Shown: positions 16,064 through 23,689 of the stretch, piece after piece
Layout of the letters: each line of letters opens with the position of its first letter
Numbering within the stretch: the stretch's first letter is position 1
NCBI RefSeq assembly: GCF_008042275.1
Contig: NZ_RDBK01000043.1
Span: forward strand, 4,492,531-4,534,902
Direction of reading: 5' to 3'
DNA from: Streptomyces sp. OR43
GTDB taxonomy: Bacteria; Actinomycetota; Actinomycetes; Streptomycetales; Streptomycetaceae
Length of the DNA: 42,372 nucleotides
Notes under the pieces: generated by a model
Database searches by the model: none
Told to the model about the DNA's origin: nothing
What the model saw: the letters and a program-made list of their open reading frames with translations, nothing else
Program-made: the position numbers and the translations under genes

Positions 16064-16513
16064 GTGAGGGACGCGGCGGCCGAGGCCGGGCGCGATCCGG
16101 ACTCCGTGACCATCTGCGTCGCCGCGCCCGCCTACGTGGGTGACGACCTCGGCCACGCGCGCGAGCAGTGCCGCTGGTTCGGCGGCATGGTCGGCAACCA
16201 CGTCGCCGACCTGGTCTCCCGCTACGGCGAGCACTCCGGCCTCGTCCCCGAGGCGCTGACCGCGTACATCGCCGGACGCTCGGGATACGACTACAGCCAC
16301 CACGGCCGCGCCGGGAACCCCGACACCACCTTCGTCCCCGACGAGATCGTCGACCGCTTCTGCCTGCTCGGCCCGCCCGAGGCGCACATCGAGAAGCTCA
16401 AGGCCCTGCGGGACCTCGGCGTCGACCAGTTCGCCGTCTACAACATGCACGACGCCCGCGAGGCGACCATCGACGCCTACGGATCCGAGATCATCCCGGC
16501 GCTCACGGACTGA
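16053..16513 (+). pseudogene. 3' fragment of a second TIGR03842-like LLM oxidoreductase allele
   Basis: About 150 codons align to residues about 180-338 of the intact LLM oxidoreductase at 11243-12259, from AVRDAAAEAGRDPDSVTICVAAPAYV to the stop. Protein identity is high but not complete (for example SRYGEHSGLVPEALTAYIAGRSG against AKYGEHSSMVPEELTVYIKGRQG), and the DNA differs at many third positions. It is therefore not a recent copy of the local gene but the orthologous 3' end from a different strain or locus. The active-site half is missing and there is no start, so it is non-functional. Confidence 0.88.
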
Positions 16514-16743
16514 GCGCGCCGCCCTGCGGCCGGTGCCGGAGACGGAAGGACGGCGTCGGCCGCACCGGGGTGCTGCGCCGCGTGGAGGACGTCAGGCCGT
16601 ATGTAAGCGGGCCGAGCAGGCAGAAGCGGTCGACGATCTCGTCGGGGACGAAGGTGGTGTCGGGGTTCCCGGCGCGGCCGTGGTGGCTGTAGTCGTATCC
16701 CGAGCGTCCGGCGATGTACGCGGTCAGCGCCTCGGGGACGAGG
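16240..16743. repeat. 137-bp perfect inverted duplication inside the LLM fragment (16240-16376 and 16607-16743)
   Basis: Bases 16607-16743 are the exact reverse complement of 16240-16376, which is part of the LLM fragment. The arms are separated by 230 bp that include the end of the fragment and about 90 bp of unrecognised sequence (16514-16606). At 16743 the inverted copy joins directly to sequence from the FAD monooxygenase 3' end. Perfect identity shows that the duplication is recent or maintained by conversion. Confidence 0.9.
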
Positions 16744-16832
16744 ACCTGACGGCCACGACCGGCTCGTGCCAGTCGATGTGGTGCTCGGACCTGACGGCCA
16801 CGACCGGCTCGTGCCAGTCGATGTGGTGCTCG
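16742..16832 (+). repeat. 45-bp tandem duplication of monooxygenase 3'-end sequence
   Basis: Two identical copies with a 45-bp period begin at GGACCTGACGGCCACGACCG (16742 and 16787). Both are reverse-complement pieces of the FAD monooxygenase C-terminal coding sequence. The second copy runs on into the longer 228-bp inverted arm; the first abuts the inverted LLM piece. Confidence 0.9.
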
Positions 16833-17012
16833 TGCATCCACAGCGTCCTGCGTCCATCGCTGGCGGGCTTCTTGAAAGTGCGGGCGATGAAGTAGTTGCG
16901 CACCATGCTCCGGAGCGGGCCGCTCAGATTCCCTTCGATGTTGCGTTTCCCCTGTGCCACGACCGCCTCCACCCGCGTACGGCGGGCGTCCTCGAACCGG
17001 CGGAACGCATCG
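16785..17012. repeat. 228-bp inverted repeat arm; partner at 19328-19555
   Basis: Bases 16785-17012 are the perfect reverse complement of 19328-19555, which encode about residues 323-399 of the FAD monooxygenase. The two arms flank the P450 gene and most of the monooxygenase gene (17013-19327). The arm ends 73 bp before the P450 start, so the normal upstream region of the P450 has been replaced or cut short. A minus-strand frame here (16724-17032) is only the copied C terminus and is not a gene on its own. Confidence 0.92.
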
Positions 17013-17085
17013 CGTGACCGGCCGCGGCCCACAGCACCGCACGTGGGCGCGGCAGTTGCGCGCCCGACGACGTCAGGAGTGCATC

Positions 17086-18294
17086 GTGACCACCGACGGT
17101 GTCAACGGCAGTGTCGACAGCCCCACATTTCCCTTCGGACGGCGTTGCCCGTTCGACCTGCCGGAGGAGTACGCGAAGCTACGCGAGGAGCAGGTTGTTC
17201 CCCAGCTGCCCATGGCTGCGGGCGGTCGGGCGTGGATCGTCACGAGGTACGAGGAAGTACGGTTCGCCTTGTCGGACTTGGGTCTGAGCAGCGACCGAAG
17301 GAACGCCAACTACCCCTCACCCATTGCGATTCCCGCCGCCATGCGCACCAACGGATCCATGCTCAGCATGGATCCGCCCGAGCACACCGCCTTCCGCAAG
17401 CTGGTGAAGGCGGAGTTCACCTTGCAGCGGGTGCACGGAATGCAACAGCAGGTTCAGCGACTCGTCGACGAGCACCTGGACCGTTTCGTCGAGGGGGGCG
17501 GGCCCAAGGACCTCGTGTCCCGGTTCGCGATGCCGCTCACCCTGGCGGTCATCGGGGAGCTCCTCGCGGTGCCTGAGCCGGACCTGGGGCGGCTCTACGA
17601 CGCCACCCGGGGCATGTTCGACTACGCCCGCACACCTGAGGAACGCAAGGAGGCCATCGACTTCCTCGACACGTATTTCGAGGAGTTCGTCGCCGCCAAA
17701 TACGAAGCGCCGGGTGACGACATGGTCAGCCGGATCATCGCCAGGAACCCGGATCTCACGCTCACGGAGATGGTGCACCTGACCCGGCTTCTCCTCAACG
17801 GCGGCCACGACAGCACGGCCAGCATGATCTCGTTGGGTGTCCTGACGCTGCTCCAGCACCCGCAACACTTCGCGGCATTGCGCGACGCCCCGGAATCGGC
17901 CGAGGCCGTCGTCGAAGAACTGCTGCGCTACGTCAACGTCACTGACCTGGCGACCGCACGTGTCGCCGCGACTGATCTGGTCATCGGCGGCAGCAGGATC
18001 GCCGCCGGTGACGGCGTCTATCCGTCCACGGCCGCGGCCAACCGCGATCCGGAGGTTTTCGAGGCCCCCGAGGAGTTCCGCCCCGAACGGCCCAGGAACC
18101 ACAAACACCTGGCGTTCGGCTTCGGCCGCCATCTCTGCCTCGGAGCGGACCTCGCCCGGCTTGAACTGCGGCTCGTCTACACGGCTCTCGCCCGCCGGCT
18201 CCCGGCGCTGCGGCTGGCCGTGCCCCCGGAGGAGGTCCAGGTGCTGGACGGCGGATTCGTCTACCGGCCGGCCGCGCTTCCGGTGACCTGGTAG
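17086..18294 (+). CDS. cytochrome P450 monooxygenase
   Basis: A 402-residue soluble class I bacterial P450. GTG 17086 is chosen because CAGGAG lies six bases upstream; the open frame runs to 16954 without a site. Visible motifs are the I-helix LLLNGGHDSTASM (with HDST where most have xDTT), the K-helix EELLR (ExxR) and the heme loop FGFGRHLCLGADLARLEL with Cys351 as thiolate ligand. It needs ferredoxin and ferredoxin reductase from elsewhere. It is followed after 65 bp by an FAD monooxygenase on the same strand, so both are probably tailoring oxygenases of the polyketide, for example hydroxylation or epoxidation. Substrate assignment is inference. Its upstream region is disrupted by the inverted repeat. 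Confidence 0.92.
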   Translation: MTTDGVNGSVDSPTFPFGRRCPFDLPEEYAKLREEQVVPQLPMAAGGRAWIVTRYEEVRFALSDLGLSSDRRNANYPSPIAIPAAMRTNGSMLSMDPPEHTAFRKLVKAEFTLQRVHGMQQQVQRLVDEHLDRFVEGGGPKDLVSRFAMPLTLAVIGELLAVPEPDLGRLYDATRGMFDYARTPEERKEAIDFLDTYFEEFVAAKYEAPGDDMVSRIIARNPDLTLTEMVHLTRLLLNGGHDSTASMISLGVLTLLQHPQHFAALRDAPESAEAVVEELLRYVNVTDLATARVAATDLVIGGSRIAAGDGVYPSTAAANRDPEVFEAPEEFRPERPRNHKHLAFGFGRHLCLGADLARLELRLVYTALARRLPALRLAVPPEEVQVLDGGFVYRPAALPVTW

Positions 18295-18359
18295 CCACGC
18301 GTCCCCACGCGTCCCCACCCGTCCTCCGACCGTCCTCCGACCGAAGAGAGGTACCCAGA

Positions 18360-19568
18360 TTGCCGCGCGCCCTAGTCATCGGCGGTGGCATCGCGGGCCC
18401 CGTCACCGCGATGGCACTGCAGAAGGCCGGCTTCGAGACGACCGTCTACGAAGCCTACGAACGGAACGCCGACGGAGTCGGCGCCTTCATGAACATCGCC
18501 CCCAACGGACTCAACGCCCTCGAGTGCCTGGATCTCGCCCAGGTGGTGCGCGAGGCGGGCTTCGACACCCCCGCGATGGCGTTCTACCGCCACGACGGCC
18601 GCCGGCTCACCGCCGACATCGCCTTTGACCGGGTCCGCGGGACCGGGAACACGACGGTCCAGCGCTCCGACCTCTATGTGGCCCTGCGCAGGGAGACCGA
18701 ACGGCGCGGCATACCGATCGAGTACGACTCACGCATCGTGGACGCCGAAACCGTCGACGGGACGGTGCGGGCGACCTTCGCCGACGGCCGAAGCGCCGAG
18801 GGTGACTTCCTCGTCGGCGCGGACGGTCTCAACTCGCGGGTCCGGACGATCATCGATCCGGCCGCCCCCGACCCCCGCTACGTGGGTGTCCTGAACGCCT
18901 GGGGTCTGCTGCCCGACTACCCGACCGACGAAGCGCCCGGTGTCATCCGGATGTTCTTCGGCCGCAAGTGCTTCTTCATGTACACGCAGTCTCCCGGTGG
19001 TGAACTGCGCTGGTACGCGAACCCGCCGCGCGAGGTCCGGCCCGACCCTGCTTCGTTCAGGGGCGGACCGGCCTGGCGGGACGAGCTCGCGGGTCTCTTC
19101 GAACGGGACAGGATGCCGGTCGCCGACATCATCAGGGCCACTCCGGACGTCCCGGCGCCCTTCCTGAACTGCGACCTTCCAAGTCTGAACCGCTGGCACC
19201 GCGACCGGATGATCGTCATCGGTGACGCGGCCCACGCGGCGTCGCCGACCTCGGGGTCGGGGGCGTCGATAGCGATGGAGGACGCGGTCACACTCGCCAA
19301 GTGCCTTCGCGACAACGCCGCACCCGACGATGCGTTCCGCCGGTTCGAGGACGCCCGCCGTACGCGGGTGGAGGCGGTCGTGGCACAGGGGAAACGCAAC
19401 ATCGAAGGGAATCTGAGCGGCCCGCTCCGGAGCATGGTGCGCAACTACTTCATCGCCCGCACTTTCAAGAAGCCCGCCAGCGATGGACGCAGGACGCTGT
19501 GGATGCACGAGCACCACATCGACTGGCACGAGCCGGTCGTGGCCGTCAGGTCCGAAGCCCGCGCCTGA
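18360..19568 (+). CDS. FAD-dependent monooxygenase (group A aromatic hydroxylase type)
   Basis: A 402-residue flavoprotein beginning at TTG 18360, with GAAGAGAGG eight bases upstream. The N-terminal ALVIGGGIAGPVTAMALQKAGF is the FAD-binding GxGxxG fold, and DFLVGADGLNSRVR and IGDAAHAASPTSGSGASIAMEDA are the two further FAD motifs of PHBH-type hydroxylases. Such enzymes hydroxylate aromatic rings or catalyse Baeyer-Villiger or epoxidation steps in type II polyketide pathways. It follows the P450 and probably shares its transcript. The last 77 or so codons are duplicated in inverted orientation 2.3 kb upstream. Short GTCCCCAC/GTCCTCCGA tandem repeats lie just before its ribosome site (18300-18342). 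Confidence 0.9.
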   Translation: MPRALVIGGGIAGPVTAMALQKAGFETTVYEAYERNADGVGAFMNIAPNGLNALECLDLAQVVREAGFDTPAMAFYRHDGRRLTADIAFDRVRGTGNTTVQRSDLYVALRRETERRGIPIEYDSRIVDAETVDGTVRATFADGRSAEGDFLVGADGLNSRVRTIIDPAAPDPRYVGVLNAWGLLPDYPTDEAPGVIRMFFGRKCFFMYTQSPGGELRWYANPPREVRPDPASFRGGPAWRDELAGLFERDRMPVADIIRATPDVPAPFLNCDLPSLNRWHRDRMIVIGDAAHAASPTSGSGASIAMEDAVTLAKCLRDNAAPDDAFRRFEDARRTRVEAVVAQGKRNIEGNLSGPLRSMVRNYFIARTFKKPASDGRRTLWMHEHHIDWHEPVVAVRSEARA

Positions 19569-19593
19569 TCCTCCGGACGCGAGGACGGACTCG

Positions 19594-19633
19594 CAGCTGC
19601 GGGGGACGTCGTGGAGTTCGTCCCCCGCAGCTG
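19594..19633. terminator. hairpin terminator after the monooxygenase
   Basis: A perfect 15-bp stem (CAGCTGCGGGGGACG and its complement) with a 10-base loop, 25 bases after the FAD monooxygenase stop. It separates the P450/monooxygenase unit from the epoxide hydrolase gene. Confidence 0.8.
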
Positions 19634-19688
19634 ATGGGCCACCCCGGCCGTACACCCGAACGGGTCAATCTTCCTGACGCACCGGAAC

Positions 19689-19709
19689 TGCGGACAGCAG
19701 GTGTCCGCA
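19689..19709. promoter_or_regulatory. inverted repeat upstream of epoxide hydrolase
   Basis: TGCGGACA-GCAGG-TGTCCGCA is a perfect 8-bp inverted repeat with a 5-bp centre, 19 bp before the GTG start. Its size and position suit a dimeric repressor operator overlapping the start of transcription; a small hairpin in the leader is the alternative. Confidence 0.5.
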
Positions 19710-19728
19710 ATGGCGCCATGCTCGAAGA

Positions 19729-20880
19729 GTGAACGCAATCACCCCCTTTCGTGTAGATATTCCTCAAGCTCTTCTGGACGAACTCGACGACCGGCTGGCC
19801 CGCACCCGCTGGCCGGACGAACTGCCGGACGCCGGCTGGTCGTACGGCGTCAACAAGGACTACCTGGCCGCGCTGGTGGAGTACTGGCGCTCCGGCTACG
19901 ACTGGCGCCGGCACGAGGCCCGGCTCAACCGCTTCCCCCAGTTCACGACCGAGATCGACGGGCAGAACGTGCACTTCCTGCACGTCCGGTCCCCCGAAGC
20001 CGAGGCCGTGCCCCTGGTGATGACGCATGGCTGGCCGAGTACGGTCTACGACTTCCAGGAGGTCATCGGTCCGCTGACCGATCCCCGCGCGCACGGCGGT
20101 GACCCGGCGGACGCGTTCCATGTGGTCGCCCCCTCCGTTCCCGGGTTCGCCTTCTCCGGACCGACCCGGCAGGCCGGCTGGGGCATCAAGCGCACGGCAC
20201 GCGCCTGGGCCGAACTCATGCGCCGGCTGGACTACCCGCAGTACGGAGCCCACGGCGGTGACTTCGGCAGTCTCGTCTCGCCCGAGGTGGGGCGGGTGGA
20301 TCCCGAGCACGTCCTGGGGGTCCACGTGCATGCACTGGTCAACGCCTCCACCCCCAGCACGCCGGAGATACTGGCCGCTCTGACGGAGGCCGAGCAGGCG
20401 CAGGCGCGTCTCAACCAGCAGTGGTGGCAAGGACATTCCGGCTACGCGACGCAGATGAGCACCCGGCCGCAGACCCTGGCGTACGCACTCAACGACTCCC
20501 CGGTCGGGCAACTCGCCTGGAACCTGGAGTGGTTCGTCGACTGGGATCCTTCGCGAACCGACCAGGCCCCGGTGGACCGTGACGCCATCCTGACCGACGT
20601 TGCCATTCTGTGGCTTACCGAGACGGCCGGATCCGCTGCGCGGATCTATCTGGAGAGCGGTCACGAGGCCTGGGGATCCCGCCCGGAGCCCTCTCCGGTT
20701 CCGACCGGGGTGGCGAACTTCATCGGTGACCGGGCCATCCGGGGACTGGCCGAACAGACGAACAAGATCACTCACTGGTCGCGCCATTCCACCGGCGGAC
20801 ACTTCGCCCCGCTCCAGGCTCCGGACGATCTCGTCGCGGACATCCGTACGTTCTTCAAAGGGTTGCGGACGGAAAGGTAG
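19729..20880 (+). CDS. epoxide hydrolase (alpha/beta-hydrolase with EHN domain)
   Basis: A 383-residue protein starting at GTG 19729. The N-terminal TPFRVDIPQALLDELDDRL and ARTRWPDE form the epoxide hydrolase N-terminal domain found in microsomal-type enzymes. The core shows the oxyanion motif HGWPS, the nucleophile Asp178 in HGGDFGSLVSP and the catalytic His358 in STGGHFAPLQAP. It would open an epoxide to a diol. In this cluster it could act on an epoxide intermediate of the polyketide or detoxify a reactive product. Homologues occur in angucycline/pluramycin-type and enediyne clusters. It is separated by a terminator from the oxygenases and ends at a strong hairpin against the convergent efflux gene. 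Confidence 0.88.
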   Translation: MNAITPFRVDIPQALLDELDDRLARTRWPDELPDAGWSYGVNKDYLAALVEYWRSGYDWRRHEARLNRFPQFTTEIDGQNVHFLHVRSPEAEAVPLVMTHGWPSTVYDFQEVIGPLTDPRAHGGDPADAFHVVAPSVPGFAFSGPTRQAGWGIKRTARAWAELMRRLDYPQYGAHGGDFGSLVSPEVGRVDPEHVLGVHVHALVNASTPSTPEILAALTEAEQAQARLNQQWWQGHSGYATQMSTRPQTLAYALNDSPVGQLAWNLEWFVDWDPSRTDQAPVDRDAILTDVAILWLTETAGSAARIYLESGHEAWGSRPEPSPVPTGVANFIGDRAIRGLAEQTNKITHWSRHSTGGHFAPLQAPDDLVADIRTFFKGLRTER

Positions 20881-20903
20881 GCCCGGTGCCGGAGGCGCCG
20901 GCC

Positions 20904-20967
20904 CCCTGCCCGTGACATGACGACGGCCCGCCGGCACCGGCGGGCCGTCGTCATGTCACGGGCAGGG
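20904..20967. terminator. very long perfect hairpin, bidirectional terminator
   Basis: Bases 20904-20967 form an almost uninterrupted palindrome: about 30 bp of perfect stem with a loop of 2-4 bases. It fills most of the gap between the convergent epoxide hydrolase (stop 20880) and efflux pump (stop 20977). A bidirectional transcription terminator is the simplest function. Such long perfect palindromes are unstable in E. coli and may hamper sequencing. Confidence 0.85.
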
Positions 20968-20976
20968 CCGTTGCTG

Positions 20977-22470
20977 TCAGCTCTTGGCGGCTTCGCCCTG
21001 GGCGGAGTCGGCGGGCTTCTTCGCCCCCCAGCTCTGTTTCGCGGCTGCCAGCTCGGCCGGGGAGACGCCGGGGACGGCGAGACCCGCGATGATGCCGACG
21101 AGCGGGAAGACCGTGGCGATGAGGAATGCCTGCTGGTACCCGTCCGCACTCGCACCGGCGGAGAGGCTTCCCGCGTGTCCGGCCACGACCGCTGCCAGGA
21201 CGCTCAGCCACAGCGCGCCACCGACCTGCCGGCTGGCGTTGAGGAGCCCGGAGACCAGGCCGGCCTGGGTGTAGGGGACATTGGCAGTGCCCGCCATGGT
21301 GACGGTGGCCGAGACGAATCCCTGTCCGGCGCCGAACAGGATGGACGGGCCGAGCAGGTCATGGACGAAGCCGCCGTCGGTGGAGACGAAGGACAGCCAG
21401 ATCAGCGCAACCAGCGAGAGGGCGCTGCCCGTCACAAGGACGGGCTTCGGGCCGAGCCTGGTGATGAGCTGCGGTGCCAGGCCGCGGGCCGTCACCACGA
21501 TCGCCAGGGACAGCGGCAGGTAGGCCAGCCCGGTCTTCAGCGCATCGAATCCGTATACGAACTGCATCAGCAGGGTGAACAGGAACAGCACGCCCACCAG
21601 GGCCGCGCTGGTCGTGAAGTTGACGACGTTGGCCGCGGAGACGGACCGGTTGCGAAAGATGCTCAGCGGTACGAGTGGCTGCCGGGCGAACTTCGCCTCG
21701 TTGACGAGGAAGAACGCTACCAGGAGGACACCGACGACCAGCGACACGATGGTAACGGCCGAGTCCCATCCCTTGTCCTGGGATTCCACGATGCCGAGCA
21801 CGACGGCCATCAGCCCGGCTGTCACGGCCATCGCGCCGATCATGTCGATCCGCCTGTCCGCCCGCTCGTCGCGCGATTCGGGGACCACGGAGAGGACGAG
21901 AGCGATCAGAGCCACGCCGATCGGGACGTTGACGAGGAAGATCCAGCGCCAGGACAGCCACTCGGTGACGACACCGCCGACCAGTGCGCCGATGGCGCCG
22001 CCGGCGGCCGCCACGGCACTCCAGGTGCCGAAGGCCCTGGCCTTTCCGCCCGGGTCGGTGAAGGACGTGAACAGTACGGTCAGAGTGGCGGGAGCGAGTA
22101 CCGCTCCGCCGAGTCCCTGGATACCGCGGGCGATCAGCAGTGAGGACGGGCTCCACGCCAGGCCGGCGACCAGACTGGCCAGGGTGAACAGGGCGAGGCC
22201 GAGGGCGAAGACCCGTCGCCGGCCGAACAGGTCGGCCAGGCGGCCGCCGAGCAGCAGGAAGCCCGCGAACACGATCGTGTAGGCGTTGATCACCCATTGC
22301 AGGGTGCTCGCCGAGAAGTGCAGGGAGTCCTGAATCGGCCGGAGAGCCACGTTCACGATCGATGCGTCGAGCACCACCATGAACTGCCCGACACAGCAGG
22401 CGAGCAGGACCAGCCCCAGTCGTGACCGGGCGCCGCCGGTCGTCGGAATCGAATCGTCGGTGGCGGTCAT
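20977..22470 (-). CDS. MFS drug efflux transporter, DHA2 (14-TM) family
   Basis: A 497-residue integral membrane protein of the EmrB/QacA type that exports drugs by proton antiport. It begins LVLLACCVGQFMVVLDASIVNVALRPIQ, the hallmark first helix of DHA2 pumps (motif D1). LLLGGRLADLFGRRRVF is motif A, and LSWRWIFLVNVPIG lies between helices 5 and 6. Hydrophobic segments are enough for 14 helices. ATG 22470 faces a divergent WYL regulator across 166 bp. As it lies inside the cluster it probably exports the polyketide and gives resistance. Confidence 0.93.
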   Translation of the reverse strand: MTATDDSIPTTGGARSRLGLVLLACCVGQFMVVLDASIVNVALRPIQDSLHFSASTLQWVINAYTIVFAGFLLLGGRLADLFGRRRVFALGLALFTLASLVAGLAWSPSSLLIARGIQGLGGAVLAPATLTVLFTSFTDPGGKARAFGTWSAVAAAGGAIGALVGGVVTEWLSWRWIFLVNVPIGVALIALVLSVVPESRDERADRRIDMIGAMAVTAGLMAVVLGIVESQDKGWDSAVTIVSLVVGVLLVAFFLVNEAKFARQPLVPLSIFRNRSVSAANVVNFTTSAALVGVLFLFTLLMQFVYGFDALKTGLAYLPLSLAIVVTARGLAPQLITRLGPKPVLVTGSALSLVALIWLSFVSTDGGFVHDLLGPSILFGAGQGFVSATVTMAGTANVPYTQAGLVSGLLNASRQVGGALWLSVLAAVVAGHAGSLSAGASADGYQQAFLIATVFPLVGIIAGLAVPGVSPAELAAAKQSWGAKKPADSAQGEAAKS

Positions 22471-22636
22471 CTGATGAGATCACTCCTAGGGTCTCGGGCT
22501 CGGACACGGGAAACCTAGAAGGAATGGAGGACAGGCATGGACCTACATGAGACCCCGGCGGACGACTGGCGGCGCAGGGCCCGCCTGTTCGGATTTAGGA
22601 CCCGCAGCGTCCTCCATCGCGACTAGGCTCGCAGGC

Positions 22637-23605
22637 ATGCTGGAGACCTCGGCACGCCTGCTCCGCCTGCTCTCGTTGCTGCAGACCCGGCGCGAATGGA
22701 CGGGAGCGGAGCTGGCGGGACGGCTCGACGTCACCACGCGTACCCTGCGCCGCGACATCGACCGGCTGCGTGAACTGGGATACCCGGTCAACGCGAGGAT
22801 CGGTGTCGGTGGCGGATACCAGCTGGGAGCGGGTGCCGAGATGCCACCGCTCCTCCTGGACGACGAGGAGGCACTGGCGGTGGCGTTCGGATTGCAGTCG
22901 ACCGCGGCCGGGCCGGTGAGCGGCATCGCGGAGCCGTCTCTGCGGGCCCTCACCAAACTGCGTCAGGTGATGCCCTCGCGGCTGCGGAACCGCCTGGACG
23001 CACTTGAGGTCGATGTCGTTCACCGCCCCCAGGCCGCGTCCGCCGTCGGGGCGCAGGCGCTGGCCACCGTAGCCTCGGTGTGCCACGCCAGGGAGCGGCT
23101 GCGTTTCGACTACAGCACGCGGGACGGGACGTACAGCCGGCGGGAGGTCGAGCCCTACCGTGTGGTCCAGGCCGACGCCCGCTGGTATCTCGTGGCCTGG
23201 GACCTGGGACGGGGGGACTGGCGTTCGTTCCGGGTGGACCGGATGACACCCAAGATCCCCACGGGACCGCGGTTCGTACCGCGGGACCCGCCCCGGGGAG
23301 GAGCGGCGGCGTTCGTGTCGCGGGGGTTCGAGAGAGCCTTCACCCAGGCGCGGGCCCGGGTGAGGCTGCACGCTCCGATCGACCGGATGGCCGGCAGGGT
23401 GCCCGAGAACTGGGGCGCCCTGGAAGCCGAGGACGCGGATACCTGTGTGGTATCGCTGCGCGGGGAGTCGCTGCGGGACATCGCTCAGTGGCTGGCCGTC
23501 TTCGAGGTGCCGTTCACCGTCATCGACCCTCCCGGACTGATCGACGCCTGCCGTGAGTTCGCACGCCATCACGCGGAACTGGCCTCCCGGTACGACGATG
23601 CCTGA
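22637..23605 (+). CDS. YafY-type WYL-domain transcriptional regulator
   Basis: A 322-residue regulator from ATG 22637; the open frame upstream to 22547 lacks a ribosome site. The N-terminal RLLRLLSLLQTRREWTGAEL and ARLDVTTRTLRRDIDRLRELGYPV are a DeoR-like winged helix (HTH_11). LRFDYSTRDGTYSRREVEPYRVV, then WYLVAWDLGRGDWRSFRVDRM, is the WYL ligand-binding domain, followed by the WCX extension. It is divergent from the efflux gene, so it probably controls that gene in response to a ligand, perhaps the cluster product. It could instead be a chromosomal YafY homologue carried in by chance. Confidence 0.9.
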   Translation: MLETSARLLRLLSLLQTRREWTGAELAGRLDVTTRTLRRDIDRLRELGYPVNARIGVGGGYQLGAGAEMPPLLLDDEEALAVAFGLQSTAAGPVSGIAEPSLRALTKLRQVMPSRLRNRLDALEVDVVHRPQAASAVGAQALATVASVCHARERLRFDYSTRDGTYSRREVEPYRVVQADARWYLVAWDLGRGDWRSFRVDRMTPKIPTGPRFVPRDPPRGGAAAFVSRGFERAFTQARARVRLHAPIDRMAGRVPENWGALEAEDADTCVVSLRGESLRDIAQWLAVFEVPFTVIDPPGLIDACREFARHHAELASRYDDA

Positions 23606-23689
23606 GTGCGGGAGCCGCTGTGTCGCCGGTCCGTGCCGGACGGCCGCCGGCCGGTTCCGTAACGCCATTCCCCTACTTCGAGGAGCCGC

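Noticed and set aside
16724..17032. Minus-strand frame encoding a monooxygenase C terminus with a duplicated end
   Set aside because: It is the inverted copy of the 3' end of the gene at 18360-19568, with no start region or FAD domain. Kept as a repeat, not a gene.
22486..22556. GGGTCTC / GAGACCC pair in the efflux/WYL gap
   Set aside because: Seven-base arms about 60 bp apart are easily chance in GC-rich DNA; no better operator was found.
22547..22636. N-terminal extension of the WYL regulator
   Set aside because: Homology and the helix-turn-helix begin at ATG 22637; the extension lies in the divergent promoter.
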